A program made the translations under genes and the position numbers. Shown here one piece after another: positions 9,212 to 16,836 of a stretch of 64,000 nucleotides of DNA. The notes under the pieces were generated by a model that ran no database searches, was not told the origin of the DNA, and saw nothing but the letters and a program-made list of their open reading frames with translations. This stretch comes from JAVJST01 sp965229715 (GTDB lineage: Bacteria; Pseudomonadota; Alphaproteobacteria; Rhodospirillales; Casp-alpha2): contig CBDDJL010000002.1 of NCBI GenBank assembly GCA_965229715.1, positions 496,001-560,000 of the forward strand, read 5' to 3'. Position 1 is the first letter of the stretch. The number at the start of each line of letters is the position of its first letter.

Positions 9212-10356
9212 ACGATACAGTGCCGTCGCGTCCGCAATGGATGATGATCGGCGGCGCGATCGCGATCACGGCTATTCTCGCGTATCAGGCGTCGGCTTTC
9301 GGCATAACCAAAGCCGTACTACTGTTGCTCGGCGTTGCATTGGGACTCGTGCTTTTTCATGCGAGTTTCGGATTTAGCGGCGCATACCGGCGATTTATCG
9401 AAGACCGAGACGTGAGCGGCGTCGTTGCGCAATTGGTCATGCTCGCTGTCGCAATTCTGCTTTTCGCGCCGTTCCTGAGTGCGGGTGAAATCGCCGGGCG
9501 GCGAGTCGTCGGGGCAGTGGCGCCCGTCGGCGTCGGTATGGCTTTCGGCGCTTTCCTGTTCGGTGTCGGTATGCAAATTGCCGGTGGCTGCGCCTCAGGA
9601 ACGCTGTTTACTGCGGGCGGCGGTAGCAGTCGGATGGTGATCGTTCTGCTTGCGTTTTGCGCCGGCGCGTTTGCCGGCAGTCTGCATCTCGGTTGGTGGA
9701 ACGAGTTACCTCGGATGCCCGCTATGTCGCTCGGAAAGATCTGGGGTTGGCCCATGGCGGTCGCCGCCCAGCTGGTGTTTCTCGCGTTCATTGGCTGGGC
9801 GCTCTACAAGGCAGGTGGTCGGCTTGCGCGGCCGCTGTGGTCATCGGGCGGCGGCAATTGGCTGCGCGGGCCGCTACCCTTTGGCGTCGGCGGGATCATG
9901 CTCGCCCTGTTGGCGTTCGCCGTCTTGGCGACAGCCGGCCACCCATGGTCGGTGACTTGGGGCTTTACCCTCTGGGGCGCAAAGGTTGCGGCGGTGTTTG
10001 GGTGGGAGCCTGTGTCGAGTCGTTTCTGGGACTCCGGGTTTCCGGCTCGTGCGCTTGCCCGTCCAGTTCTCAGCGACAACGTTAGCCTAACCAACATCGG
10101 CATCATGCTGGGCGCGATGATTGCCAGTGCCGCAGCATCGCGACTGCGGTTCCGTATTTCACTCTCGGGCCGGGATATCGCAACAGCCATCATCGGGGGA
10201 TTGCTGCTCGGATACGGCGCGCGGCTCGCCTACGGCTGCAATATCGGCGCGTTTTTTAGCGGTGTCGCGTCCTCCAGTCTGCACGGCTGGGTCTGGATCG
10301 CCGCAGCTGCTGTCGGCAATGTTGTCGGCGTCAGGCTGCGGAAACCGGCTGACTAA
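9187..10356 (+). CDS. YeeE/YedE family membrane transporter (sulfur transport type)
   Basis: A 389-residue polytopic protein with about nine or ten hydrophobic segments. The conserved YeeE/YedE loops are seen: GMQIAGGCASGTLFTAGGG in the first half and GARLAYGCNIGAFFSG in the second, each with the conserved Cys and Gly. Characterised relatives import thiosulfate or related sulfur species. Translation starts inside the end of the CBS gene, implying coupling. The stop (TAA) overlaps the convergent SUMF1-like gene by 4 nt. The sulfur link fits the DMSP-lyase-like, MsrPQ and sulfite oxidase genes elsewhere in the window. Confidence 0.85.
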   Translation: MDEGRLGLNDTVPSRPQWMMIGGAIAITAILAYQASAFGITKAVLLLLGVALGLVLFHASFGFSGAYRRFIEDRDVSGVVAQLVMLAVAILLFAPFLSAGEIAGRRVVGAVAPVGVGMAFGAFLFGVGMQIAGGCASGTLFTAGGGSSRMVIVLLAFCAGAFAGSLHLGWWNELPRMPAMSLGKIWGWPMAVAAQLVFLAFIGWALYKAGGRLARPLWSSGGGNWLRGPLPFGVGGIMLALLAFAVLATAGHPWSVTWGFTLWGAKVAAVFGWEPVSSRFWDSGFPARALARPVLSDNVSLTNIGIMLGAMIASAAASRLRFRISLSGRDIATAIIGGLLLGYGARLAYGCNIGAFFSGVASSSLHGWVWIAAAAVGNVVGVRLRKPAD

Positions 10357-11243
10357 TCTTCGACTACAAGGCGAAAGCCGACGAGGATGTGCTTGAGATG
10401 GCGTGGCCGGGTGTGGCGCGCCGCGGGCCGGCAGATACCGCAGCCGCTGTCGTCCCAGGACCCGCCTTTTACGACATAACGGTCTTGAGTATAGGTCGAG
10501 CGTGTCCACTCGTAGACCTGCCCGGCGGCGTCCAGCATACCGTACGGACTGGCGCCGTTAGGGTGCGCATCTACTGATACTGTGTCGAATGGTCCATTGT
10601 CGTGGCTGTTGAGGCGTGTCGGATCGAAGGATTCGCCCCACGGAAATCTCCGGCCGTCGGTGCCGCGGGCCGCTTTTTCCCATTGTTCCTCGGTCGGCAG
10701 TTGCCAGTTCAAACCGGTCTTCGCCGCCAGCCAACGGGCGTAGCGCGCAGCGCTGTCCCAACTCACCATAACGACGGGATGATCGTTACGGCCTGCGGGC
10801 GGGGTACCGCCAAGCCAGGCATGGCGGCGCGTTCTCTCGTAGGGGTGGATCAGACCGTAGCCTTGCCATTCCGGTTTTGAAACGTTCGGTGCGGGTTCGC
10901 CGGTTGCGGCGACGAAATCCGCATACTGCCGATTTGTTACCAGGGTGCGCATGATCCGGTAGGCGCCGGTCTTCAGTGTTTTCCGGTCGCGCTCGTTTTC
11001 GTACCAGCGCCGGTCGCGGGTCCGGGAATGGCCGTATGCCGCTTCGTCGAGCTTGTAGGCGGCCTCGCGTTCCGCCCGGTCGGAACCGGTGATAAAAGAT
11101 CCCGCAGGGATGCGGATGAGGTCGAACGCTTGCGTACCGCCATAGACTCGGAAGGGAATGGACAATGCAACGGTGAAACCGCTCGTGATCTGCAACATCC
11201 GGCGGCGATTGAGTTTCCTGTTTATCGAGGCGGCATCGACCAT
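10353..11243 (-). CDS. Formylglycine-generating-enzyme (SUMF1/EgtB-type) family protein
   Basis: A 296-residue protein with an N-terminal RRRMLQ segment followed by a hydrophobic stretch (a Tat-like signal or membrane anchor) and a SUMF1 domain from about residue 40. Family hallmarks include IPAGSFITGSD, TNRQYADFVAATG, PVVMVSWDSAARYARWLA, LPTEEQWEKAARG and the terminal VGFRLV. The region of the two copper-binding cysteines of true FGEs reads GGSWDDSGCGIC, so one Cys lines up and the first does not, with a second Cys three residues later. It may therefore catalyse something other than standard formylglycine formation. It is divergent from the CNPC/P460 gene, with which it shares a 171-bp promoter region. 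Confidence 0.82.
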   Translation of the reverse strand: MVDAASINRKLNRRRMLQITSGFTVALSIPFRVYGGTQAFDLIRIPAGSFITGSDRAEREAAYKLDEAAYGHSRTRDRRWYENERDRKTLKTGAYRIMRTLVTNRQYADFVAATGEPAPNVSKPEWQGYGLIHPYERTRRHAWLGGTPPAGRNDHPVVMVSWDSAARYARWLAAKTGLNWQLPTEEQWEKAARGTDGRRFPWGESFDPTRLNSHDNGPFDTVSVDAHPNGASPYGMLDAAGQVYEWTRSTYTQDRYVVKGGSWDDSGCGICRPAARHTRPRHLKHILVGFRLVVED

Positions 11244-11414
11244 GACGGGACGTTAGTGCTGCCTTCAGTAATTCGCCAGTCCACTCACAACGTTGTGATT
11301 TCGATTGTGTGGCTGGATTGTGGGGAATTTGGGACGTTTGGGATGGCAGATCGGGAGACTGTCTGACATTTGCCGGTATACCGGCCCAAAAAAGACATCG
11401 AGAGGAGGCCTAAC

Positions 11415-12896
11415 GTGCGGTCTATGAAACGTAACCTACTTACGACGACGGTAATCACGACCTTGGTCGGTGCCGGCGTTGTCGCGGTCGGCGTGTCGAC
11501 GACGTCTTCCGCTTCGGCATCGTCCTATGGGGCAGACGAAAGCGGTTTGCTGCCGATGGCGAAGCCACGTTCCGGGGCCGTCCAACTGGCTTCGTCCGAT
11601 GCGTGCAACCCCTGCGGCGGGTGCAATCCCTGCGGTGGGTGCAATCCCTGCGGCGGGTGCAATCCATGTGGCGGCTGTAATCCATGTGACGCCTGCAATC
11701 CCTGTAAATGCAATCCATGCGGCAGCGGCAGCCTTTGGGACGACGACCCCTATCTTCAATTGGCTTCGTCCGATGCATGCAACCCGTGTGCGGCGGCGTG
11801 CAACCCGTGCAATCCCTGCGGCGGGTGCAACCCGTGCGCGGCGGCGTGCAACCCGTGCAATCCCTGCGGCGGGTGCAACCCGTGCGCGGCGGCGTGCAAT
11901 CCGTGCAATCCCTGTGGCGGGTGCAACCCGTGTGCGGCGGCGTGCAACCCCTGCAATCCCTGCGGCGGGTGCAACCCGTGTGCGGCGGCGTGCAACCCCT
12001 GCAATCCCTGCGGCGGCTGTAATCCGTGCGCGGCGGCGTGCAACCCCTGCAATCCGTGTGCGTGGGCCTGCAATCCCTGTAATCCGTGCGGTGCGTGCAA
12101 TCCATGCAACCCATGTGCGGCTGGCGGAACCGCTTCATCCAAGTGTGTCGTTCCACGACTCGCGAGTGCGTGCAATCCTTGCAATCCGTGCGCGGCATGC
12201 AACCCGTGTGCTGCGGCGTGTAATCCCTGCAACCCGTGCGGCGGGTGCAACCCGTGTGCGGCGGCGTGCAACCCATGTAATCCCTGCGGTGGCTGCAACC
12301 CGTGTGCGGCAGCGTGCAATCCTTGCAACCCGTGTGCGGCCTGTAATCCTTGCAATCCGTGCGGCGGGTGCAATCCGTGTGGCGGCGGCGCCGTGGCCGA
12401 GTTGACACCGTGTGAGGCGGCCGAAGTCTACGACTGCCTCAGGGGCGAGATGAAGGCGGCCTATGCAAAGGCCGGCTACGCATCGATCAGCGGTTACCAG
12501 AGCTGGCTGAACGTGGCGAAGACGCCCTATCAGTCGGCGACCCACGGCTCGCGTTATGTCAACAATTATGCGAGTCCGCATGGCGATTACCGTTACGCCA
12601 AGTACGAAGAGGCCGGCACCATGCCGCTCGGCAGTGTGCTCGCCAAGGACAGCTTCCTCGTGAAATCGAATGGCAAGGCCGCCATGGGACCGTTGTTCAT
12701 CATGGAAAAGATGGCTGACGGATTTAACGAGGAATCCGGCGACTGGCGCTATGCCATGATCATGCCGAACGGCAAGCTTGTCGGTATGACGAAGGGCAAA
12801 AACGCCAAGGCGGTTGCATTCTGCAACGATTGTCACGTCGCCGTGGCTGATGGGCAGGACTACATGTTCCTGTTGCCCGAAGACGCCCGTAAGTAA
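11415..12896 (+). CDS. Secreted CNPC-repeat protein with C-terminal cytochrome P460 domain
   Basis: The GTG at 11415 has a near-ideal ribosome-binding site (GAGGAGG), giving 493 residues; an ATG three codons on is an alternative. A Sec-type signal peptide (MKRNLLTTTVITTL then an Ala/Val core) comes first. Residues of about 60-330 are built from Cys-Asn-Pro-Cys units joined by GG, AAA or GA, organised in places as a 16-residue tandem (48 bp of DNA). Short breaks (SLWDDDPYLQL; a VVPRL linker) divide three blocks, and the repeat part alone has more than 70 cysteines. The last 160 residues form a cytochrome P460 domain with a terminal CNDCH haem motif and the GDWRYAMIMPNG segment. P460 enzymes oxidise hydroxylamine or NO-type substrates in the periplasm. 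The repeat suggests metal or disulfide chemistry; that role is inferred. Confidence 0.88.
   Translation: MRSMKRNLLTTTVITTLVGAGVVAVGVSTTSSASASSYGADESGLLPMAKPRSGAVQLASSDACNPCGGCNPCGGCNPCGGCNPCGGCNPCDACNPCKCNPCGSGSLWDDDPYLQLASSDACNPCAAACNPCNPCGGCNPCAAACNPCNPCGGCNPCAAACNPCNPCGGCNPCAAACNPCNPCGGCNPCAAACNPCNPCGGCNPCAAACNPCNPCAWACNPCNPCGACNPCNPCAAGGTASSKCVVPRLASACNPCNPCAACNPCAAACNPCNPCGGCNPCAAACNPCNPCGGCNPCAAACNPCNPCAACNPCNPCGGCNPCGGGAVAELTPCEAAEVYDCLRGEMKAAYAKAGYASISGYQSWLNVAKTPYQSATHGSRYVNNYASPHGDYRYAKYEEAGTMPLGSVLAKDSFLVKSNGKAAMGPLFIMEKMADGFNEESGDWRYAMIMPNGKLVGMTKGKNAKAVAFCNDCHVAVADGQDYMFLLPEDARK
11588..12394 (+). repeat. Tandem coding repeat encoding CNPC units (48-bp higher-order period)
   Basis: The DNA encodes CNPCGG units in the first block (to about 11730). 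It then repeats a 16-codon unit, CNPCAAACNPCNPCGG, at least five times in succession (about 11779-12030), with diverged units and two further exact units after the linker. Cysteine alternates between TGC and TGT, so copies differ at synonymous sites and the repeat is not a recent assembly artefact. Confidence 0.9.
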
Positions 12897-12906
12897 TGAC
12901 GCGAGA

Positions 12907-12932
12907 CCGGGCGGCCCGGCACGGCCGCCCGG
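12907..12932 (+). repeat. Perfect 10-bp GC hairpin after CNPC/P460 gene
   Basis: CCGGGCGGCC pairs perfectly with GGCCGCCCGG around a 6-nt loop, 11 nt after the stop codon. No T-run follows, so it would protect the 3' end of the mRNA or assist the intrinsic terminator 30 bp further on. Confidence 0.6.
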
Positions 12933-12957
12933 AAGACCCATACCCCTATGACTCCGG

Positions 12958-12993
12958 GAGCGGCGGCATGTAGCCGCCGTTCTCCATTTTTTT
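12958..12993 (+). terminator. Intrinsic terminator of the CNPC/P460 gene
   Basis: GAGCGGCGGC pairs with GCCGCCG-TT-CTC around an ATGTA loop and is followed by ATTTTTTT (T7 at 12987-12993). It is a well-formed rho-independent terminator on the + strand, separating the P460 gene from the next one. Confidence 0.82.
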
Positions 12994-13072
12994 GCGATAC
13001 ACACATGGCTTTGAAATGGTGGCGGTTGATCTTACCTTATCGAAATCTTCTTCCGGATCGGGACGGAGCGGT

Positions 13073-13801
13073 ATGACCGAGATCGATTTCCAGGCGCTGA
13101 AACCAGCTCGATTGCAGTCCATGCTGATTGCGGGAGAGCAGATTCTCGAGTGTTATCGGGTGCTGCGTAAGGCAAACGCCAATATCGTCGGCGAGCTGCT
13201 CAAGGGGCAGGGCGAGTTCATCCAGTGGAACCATTATCCGAAAGGGGATGTTTTCGATCGCGAGACACATTCCCAATACTATTATCATGCCCATCCGCCT
13301 GAGACGCGCGAAGACGTGTACGGTTCCGAACACGGCCACTTTCACACCTTCGTGCGGCCGAAGGGTATGCCGCCCGGGGTCAAGCCGGTCAAACTCAAGG
13401 ATTATAAAAAGCCGAAGGGCGATAACGAGGCGGTTTGCCATTTGATGGGTATTTCAATGGACCGGAAGGGCTTTCCGATTCGAATGTTCACGACAAATCG
13501 GTGGGTTACGGGCGAGACCTGGTACGGCGGACGGGACGTGATCAGGATTCTCGACCGGTTCGACATGGACCATGCCTATCCATCATGGCCGGTAAACATC
13601 TGGATAACCGCAATGATGCGGTTGTTCCGACCGCAGATCGAAACCCTCATCCTCGATCGGGATGCATCGGTGAATGCGTACAAGAAGGTGCATCCGGGCG
13701 AGAATGTCTACGAGGATCGCAATTTCGAGGTGCCGTCCTTTCTCGATATATCTGTCGACGATCAGGTTGCTGCGGTCAGAGCGACGCTCGAAGCTGCCTA
13801 A
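13073..13801 (+). CDS. Conserved His-rich protein of unknown function
   Basis: I do not recognise a characterised family. The start is set at the ATG at 13073 (MTEIDFQ) because GGAG lies just upstream; an in-frame extension to 12992 would run into the terminator. The product is about 242 residues, with no signal peptide. A striking central stretch from HSQYYYHAH to EHGHFHTFVRP holds seven histidines in about 35 residues, suggestive of a metal site. It follows the CNPC/P460 gene in the same direction but after a terminator, so a functional link is possible but not shown. Confidence 0.7.
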   Translation: MTEIDFQALKPARLQSMLIAGEQILECYRVLRKANANIVGELLKGQGEFIQWNHYPKGDVFDRETHSQYYYHAHPPETREDVYGSEHGHFHTFVRPKGMPPGVKPVKLKDYKKPKGDNEAVCHLMGISMDRKGFPIRMFTTNRWVTGETWYGGRDVIRILDRFDMDHAYPSWPVNIWITAMMRLFRPQIETLILDRDASVNAYKKVHPGENVYEDRNFEVPSFLDISVDDQVAAVRATLEAA

Positions 13802-13909
13802 GCCGGTTATAGCGTCATCGCTTATCGCGTCATTGTGTAACAGAGTGTCGTCGTTCGTCGGGCATGGCGTTTATACTGCCGCCATCCAATCGATGAACGG
13901 GAATCGGGT

Positions 13910-15295
13910 ATGAACGATCCTTCCACTGAAATAAGTCAACTGGAGCCTCCTCAGAATACACGTGGCAGGAGGCGCTTCGGCGAGTTCCTGTTCGGCCCGG
14001 CACCCGAGGAGAACCTGCCCGAGCGCATTCGGCTCAATATCGAGAGTCAGCAGCGTCAGAGCGAAATACTGGTCGGCTGGATTCAGCTGACGATGGTGCT
14101 GACCATGGGAACGCTCTATCTGTTGTCACCCAAGACCGCATCGCCCGATGCGATCGCCACGGTGCCGTGGGCACTCGGGCTCTATCTCGTGTTCACGCTC
14201 GCGCGACTGATCGCGTCCTACCGGATCAATCTGCCGCCCTGGGTGCTGGCGCTGTCGGTCGTTGTCGACATGGCATTGCTCATGACCTTGATCTGGAGTT
14301 TCCATATCCAGTACGAGCAACCGGCGTCTTTCTATCTGAAGGCGCCGACGATGCTTTACGCCTTCATCTTCATTGCACTTCGCGCGCTTCGGTTCGATGC
14401 CCGCTACTTGTTGATGGCTGGCGGTGCGGCGATTATCGGCTGGATGTTTCTGATGTTCTACGTCGTGTTCGCCGTTCCCGACGATCCGATGATCACGCGC
14501 GATTATGTCGAGTATCTGACGTCCAATTCGATTCTGATCGGCGCGGAAATCGACAAGCTGTTGTCGCTGGCAATCGTCACCCTGGTTCTGGCAACGGCAA
14601 TCTATCGGGCTCAACGCATGCTCAACCGTGCCGCACTCGATCAGGTTGCCGCACAGGATTTATCGCGATTCGTCTCTCGCGAAGTTGCGGATCGCATCAC
14701 GCATGCCGACGAGACGATCAGGCCCGGCGACGGCGAATCCCGCTTCGCAACCGTCATGTTCACCGATATTGAGGGTTTCTCGACGTTCTCCGAAGGGATG
14801 ACGTCAGCAGAACTGGTTCGCACGCTGAACGATTATTTCGCATCGATCTATGAGGCGATCCGGCCCTATGGCGGCGTTATCACCCAGTACCAGGGCGACG
14901 CCATGCTGATCGCGTTCAACACGATCCAGCCGCAAGAAAATCATGCAGAAAACGCCATTCGCACCGCATTCGCCATTCAGGAGATTTGCAGTGGGCGTCG
15001 CTTCGGCGACGGCGTCGCGTTGAAGACCCGGTGCGGTATCAACACTGGCGAAATGACCGTCGGTGCCGTTGGCGCCGAGGAACGGTTGATTTTCACGGTG
15101 CACGGCGACGAAGTGAACATCGCGGCGCGACTCGAACAGATCAACAAGGAATACGGCACCTACATCATGGTTTCGGCCTCTACGAAGCAAGCGGCCGGCG
15201 ACATGTTCGCGTACAAACGGGTTGGCGATGTTGTGGTAAAGGGTCGAACCCAACCGACCGATATCTACACCGTCGCACCGCTGGATGCCGGGTAA
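13910..15295 (+). CDS. Membrane-bound class III adenylate/guanylate cyclase
   Basis: A 461-residue protein with several N-terminal transmembrane helices (about residues 45-230) and a C-terminal class III cyclase domain (about 275-455). Both metal-binding aspartates are visible, in MFTDIEGFS and QYQGDAMLIAF, as is the GINTGEMTVGAVG segment. It makes a cyclic nucleotide, most likely cAMP, in response to a membrane or cytosolic signal. A PAS histidine kinase follows 56 bp downstream, and a cyclic-nucleotide-binding protein lies convergent beyond that. Confidence 0.88.
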   Translation: MNDPSTEISQLEPPQNTRGRRRFGEFLFGPAPEENLPERIRLNIESQQRQSEILVGWIQLTMVLTMGTLYLLSPKTASPDAIATVPWALGLYLVFTLARLIASYRINLPPWVLALSVVVDMALLMTLIWSFHIQYEQPASFYLKAPTMLYAFIFIALRALRFDARYLLMAGGAAIIGWMFLMFYVVFAVPDDPMITRDYVEYLTSNSILIGAEIDKLLSLAIVTLVLATAIYRAQRMLNRAALDQVAAQDLSRFVSREVADRITHADETIRPGDGESRFATVMFTDIEGFSTFSEGMTSAELVRTLNDYFASIYEAIRPYGGVITQYQGDAMLIAFNTIQPQENHAENAIRTAFAIQEICSGRRFGDGVALKTRCGINTGEMTVGAVGAEERLIFTVHGDEVNIAARLEQINKEYGTYIMVSASTKQAAGDMFAYKRVGDVVVKGRTQPTDIYTVAPLDAG

Positions 15296-15351
15296 CCCAA
15301 AATCCGCTATACATTTTGCGGAATCGGAATCGCAAATCGGGTGCTGGGTAA

Positions 15352-16479
15352 ATGGGACACTCCAAGGAAAACGACGGCTCCGGGGCTGTCGGCAAGGTGG
15401 TTGCCAGCGCGGCAAGTTTGCAGAGCCGGTTCCGCGACATTGTCGAAAACGCGCCCGAGGAAATCTCGCTGAAGGACACGGAAGGCCGATATCTGCTGGT
15501 TAACAGCCGGTTCGAGAAACTCGCCGGCATTCCCGCCAATGAGATCATTGGCCGAACGTCCGAAGAAATCTTCGGCCGATCTTTCGCACAATCCGGAATC
15601 GAACACGACCGTGAGGTTGTCGCCGCGAGAAAGGCGATCGAACGCGAGGAAGTGTTTCGCGTCGGTGCGCGGGAACGCGACTTTCTGACGACGAAGTTTC
15701 CCGTCTTCGACGATGAAGACAATGTCGTCGCCGTCGGCGCAATTCACGTCGATCTGACACAGCGCAATGCGGCGGAAAAGATGAAGAACGAGTTCGTTTC
15801 GATGATCAACCACGAGCTCCGTACGCCGCTGACGGCAATTCAAGGTGCCCTGCGAATGCTCGAATCCGGTGTTCTGGAAGACATGAACGACAAGTCGCGA
15901 CAATTGGTTGCCGCAGCATTGCGCAACGCAGATCGAATGTTCGAACTGATTTCCGACCTGCTCGATGCGGAGTCAATCAACGCCGGGAAATTATCCATCG
16001 CCTTTGAACAGGTCGATCCGACGGAACTCCTCCGCAATGCCGTTGCCGATATGGAACCTGTCGGCGATCGTTATGGCGTGACGTTCAGGACCATTGCCGA
16101 TAACGGGCTGCCCGAGATATCGGCCGATCCCGGCCGCCTGACGCAGGTCATCGTCAACTTGCTCTCGAACGCGGCCCGGTTTTCGGGCAACGCGCCAGAG
16201 GTTGCTGTTCGACTCGGGGGAGATGACACGACTCTGCGGTTAAGCGTCGAAGACCGTGGAATCGGTATCCCGAATGATTTCGAAGGCGATCTGTTCGAAC
16301 CCTTCGTCCAGGTCGACGGCTCGAACACGCGTCAGAGTGGCGGAACCGGCCTCGGCTTGAGCATTTCGAAGGCAATTGTCGAAGCGCATGGCGGGACTAT
16401 CGGCTACACGTCCGAGGAAGGTGTCGGCAGCACGTTCTTCGTCGAGCTACCTCTGCCGAGCTCGAAATTCAGCACCTAG
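15352..16479 (+). CDS. Soluble PAS-domain sensor histidine kinase
   Basis: 375 residues without transmembrane segments. A PAS domain (about 30-140) senses a ligand or redox state. The HisKA segment carries the phospho-acceptor in MINHELRTPL, and the ATPase domain has the N-box LLSNAARFSG, DRGIGIP and GTGLGLSISKAIVEAHGG. No receiver domain or dedicated response regulator is seen nearby. Its 3' end overlaps the convergent cNMP-binding gene by 4 nt. Position after the cyclase suggests a shared signalling unit. Confidence 0.88.
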   Translation: MGHSKENDGSGAVGKVVASAASLQSRFRDIVENAPEEISLKDTEGRYLLVNSRFEKLAGIPANEIIGRTSEEIFGRSFAQSGIEHDREVVAARKAIEREEVFRVGARERDFLTTKFPVFDDEDNVVAVGAIHVDLTQRNAAEKMKNEFVSMINHELRTPLTAIQGALRMLESGVLEDMNDKSRQLVAAALRNADRMFELISDLLDAESINAGKLSIAFEQVDPTELLRNAVADMEPVGDRYGVTFRTIADNGLPEISADPGRLTQVIVNLLSNAARFSGNAPEVAVRLGGDDTTLRLSVEDRGIGIPNDFEGDLFEPFVQVDGSNTRQSGGTGLGLSISKAIVEAHGGTIGYTSEEGVGSTFFVELPLPSSKFST

Positions 16480-16826
16480 TTCTTGTTGGCGATGATGCGG
16501 TTCTGTTCGCGAAGCCGGCGGATCATCTGCATGATGACGCGCCGCAGAACCGGATCGGCCTGGCCGAGACGCTTTTCAAATTGCTCGCGGCCAACTGCGA
16601 TGGCGGTGGTTTCGACAAGGCAGCGTGCTGTTGCGCTTCGGGGCCCAGGATCGAGCAAGGCCATCTCGCCGATCATATCGCCCTTGCGCACAGTGCCGAT
16701 GGCGATGGTCTTGCCATCGCGCCGGCAGGATATCTCGACTTCGCCGCTCTCAATGACATAAGCGAGGTCGCCCGCGTCGCCTTCGCGAAACATACGCTCA
16801 CCGGCTTCGAAAGAGACCTTCTCCAT
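16476..16826 (-). CDS. Small cyclic-nucleotide-binding (Crp-like effector) domain protein
   Basis: A 116-residue single-domain protein consisting only of a cNMP-binding fold. The phosphate-binding cassette reads GDMIGEMALLDPGPRSATAR, with the Glu and Arg that contact cAMP. No DNA-binding helix-turn-helix follows, so it probably acts as a regulatory subunit. It begins 10 bp after the pheT stop on the same strand, so it is likely the last gene of the phenylalanyl-tRNA synthetase transcript. It lies tail to tail with the kinase of the cyclase locus. Confidence 0.85.
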   Translation of the reverse strand: MEKVSFEAGERMFREGDAGDLAYVIESGEVEISCRRDGKTIAIGTVRKGDMIGEMALLDPGPRSATARCLVETTAIAVGREQFEKRLGQADPVLRRVIMQMIRRLREQNRIIANKN

Positions 16827-16836
16827 GCTTTGACTC

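Noticed and set aside
11588..12394. Possible CRISPR array in the CNPC tandem repeats
   Set aside because: There are no unique spacers; the repeats are in-frame coding units that differ at synonymous sites.
11455..12408. Long antisense and alternate-frame repeats across the CNPC region
   Set aside because: All frames stay open because of the 48-bp repeat; only the + frame has a signal peptide, ribosome-binding site and a P460 domain.
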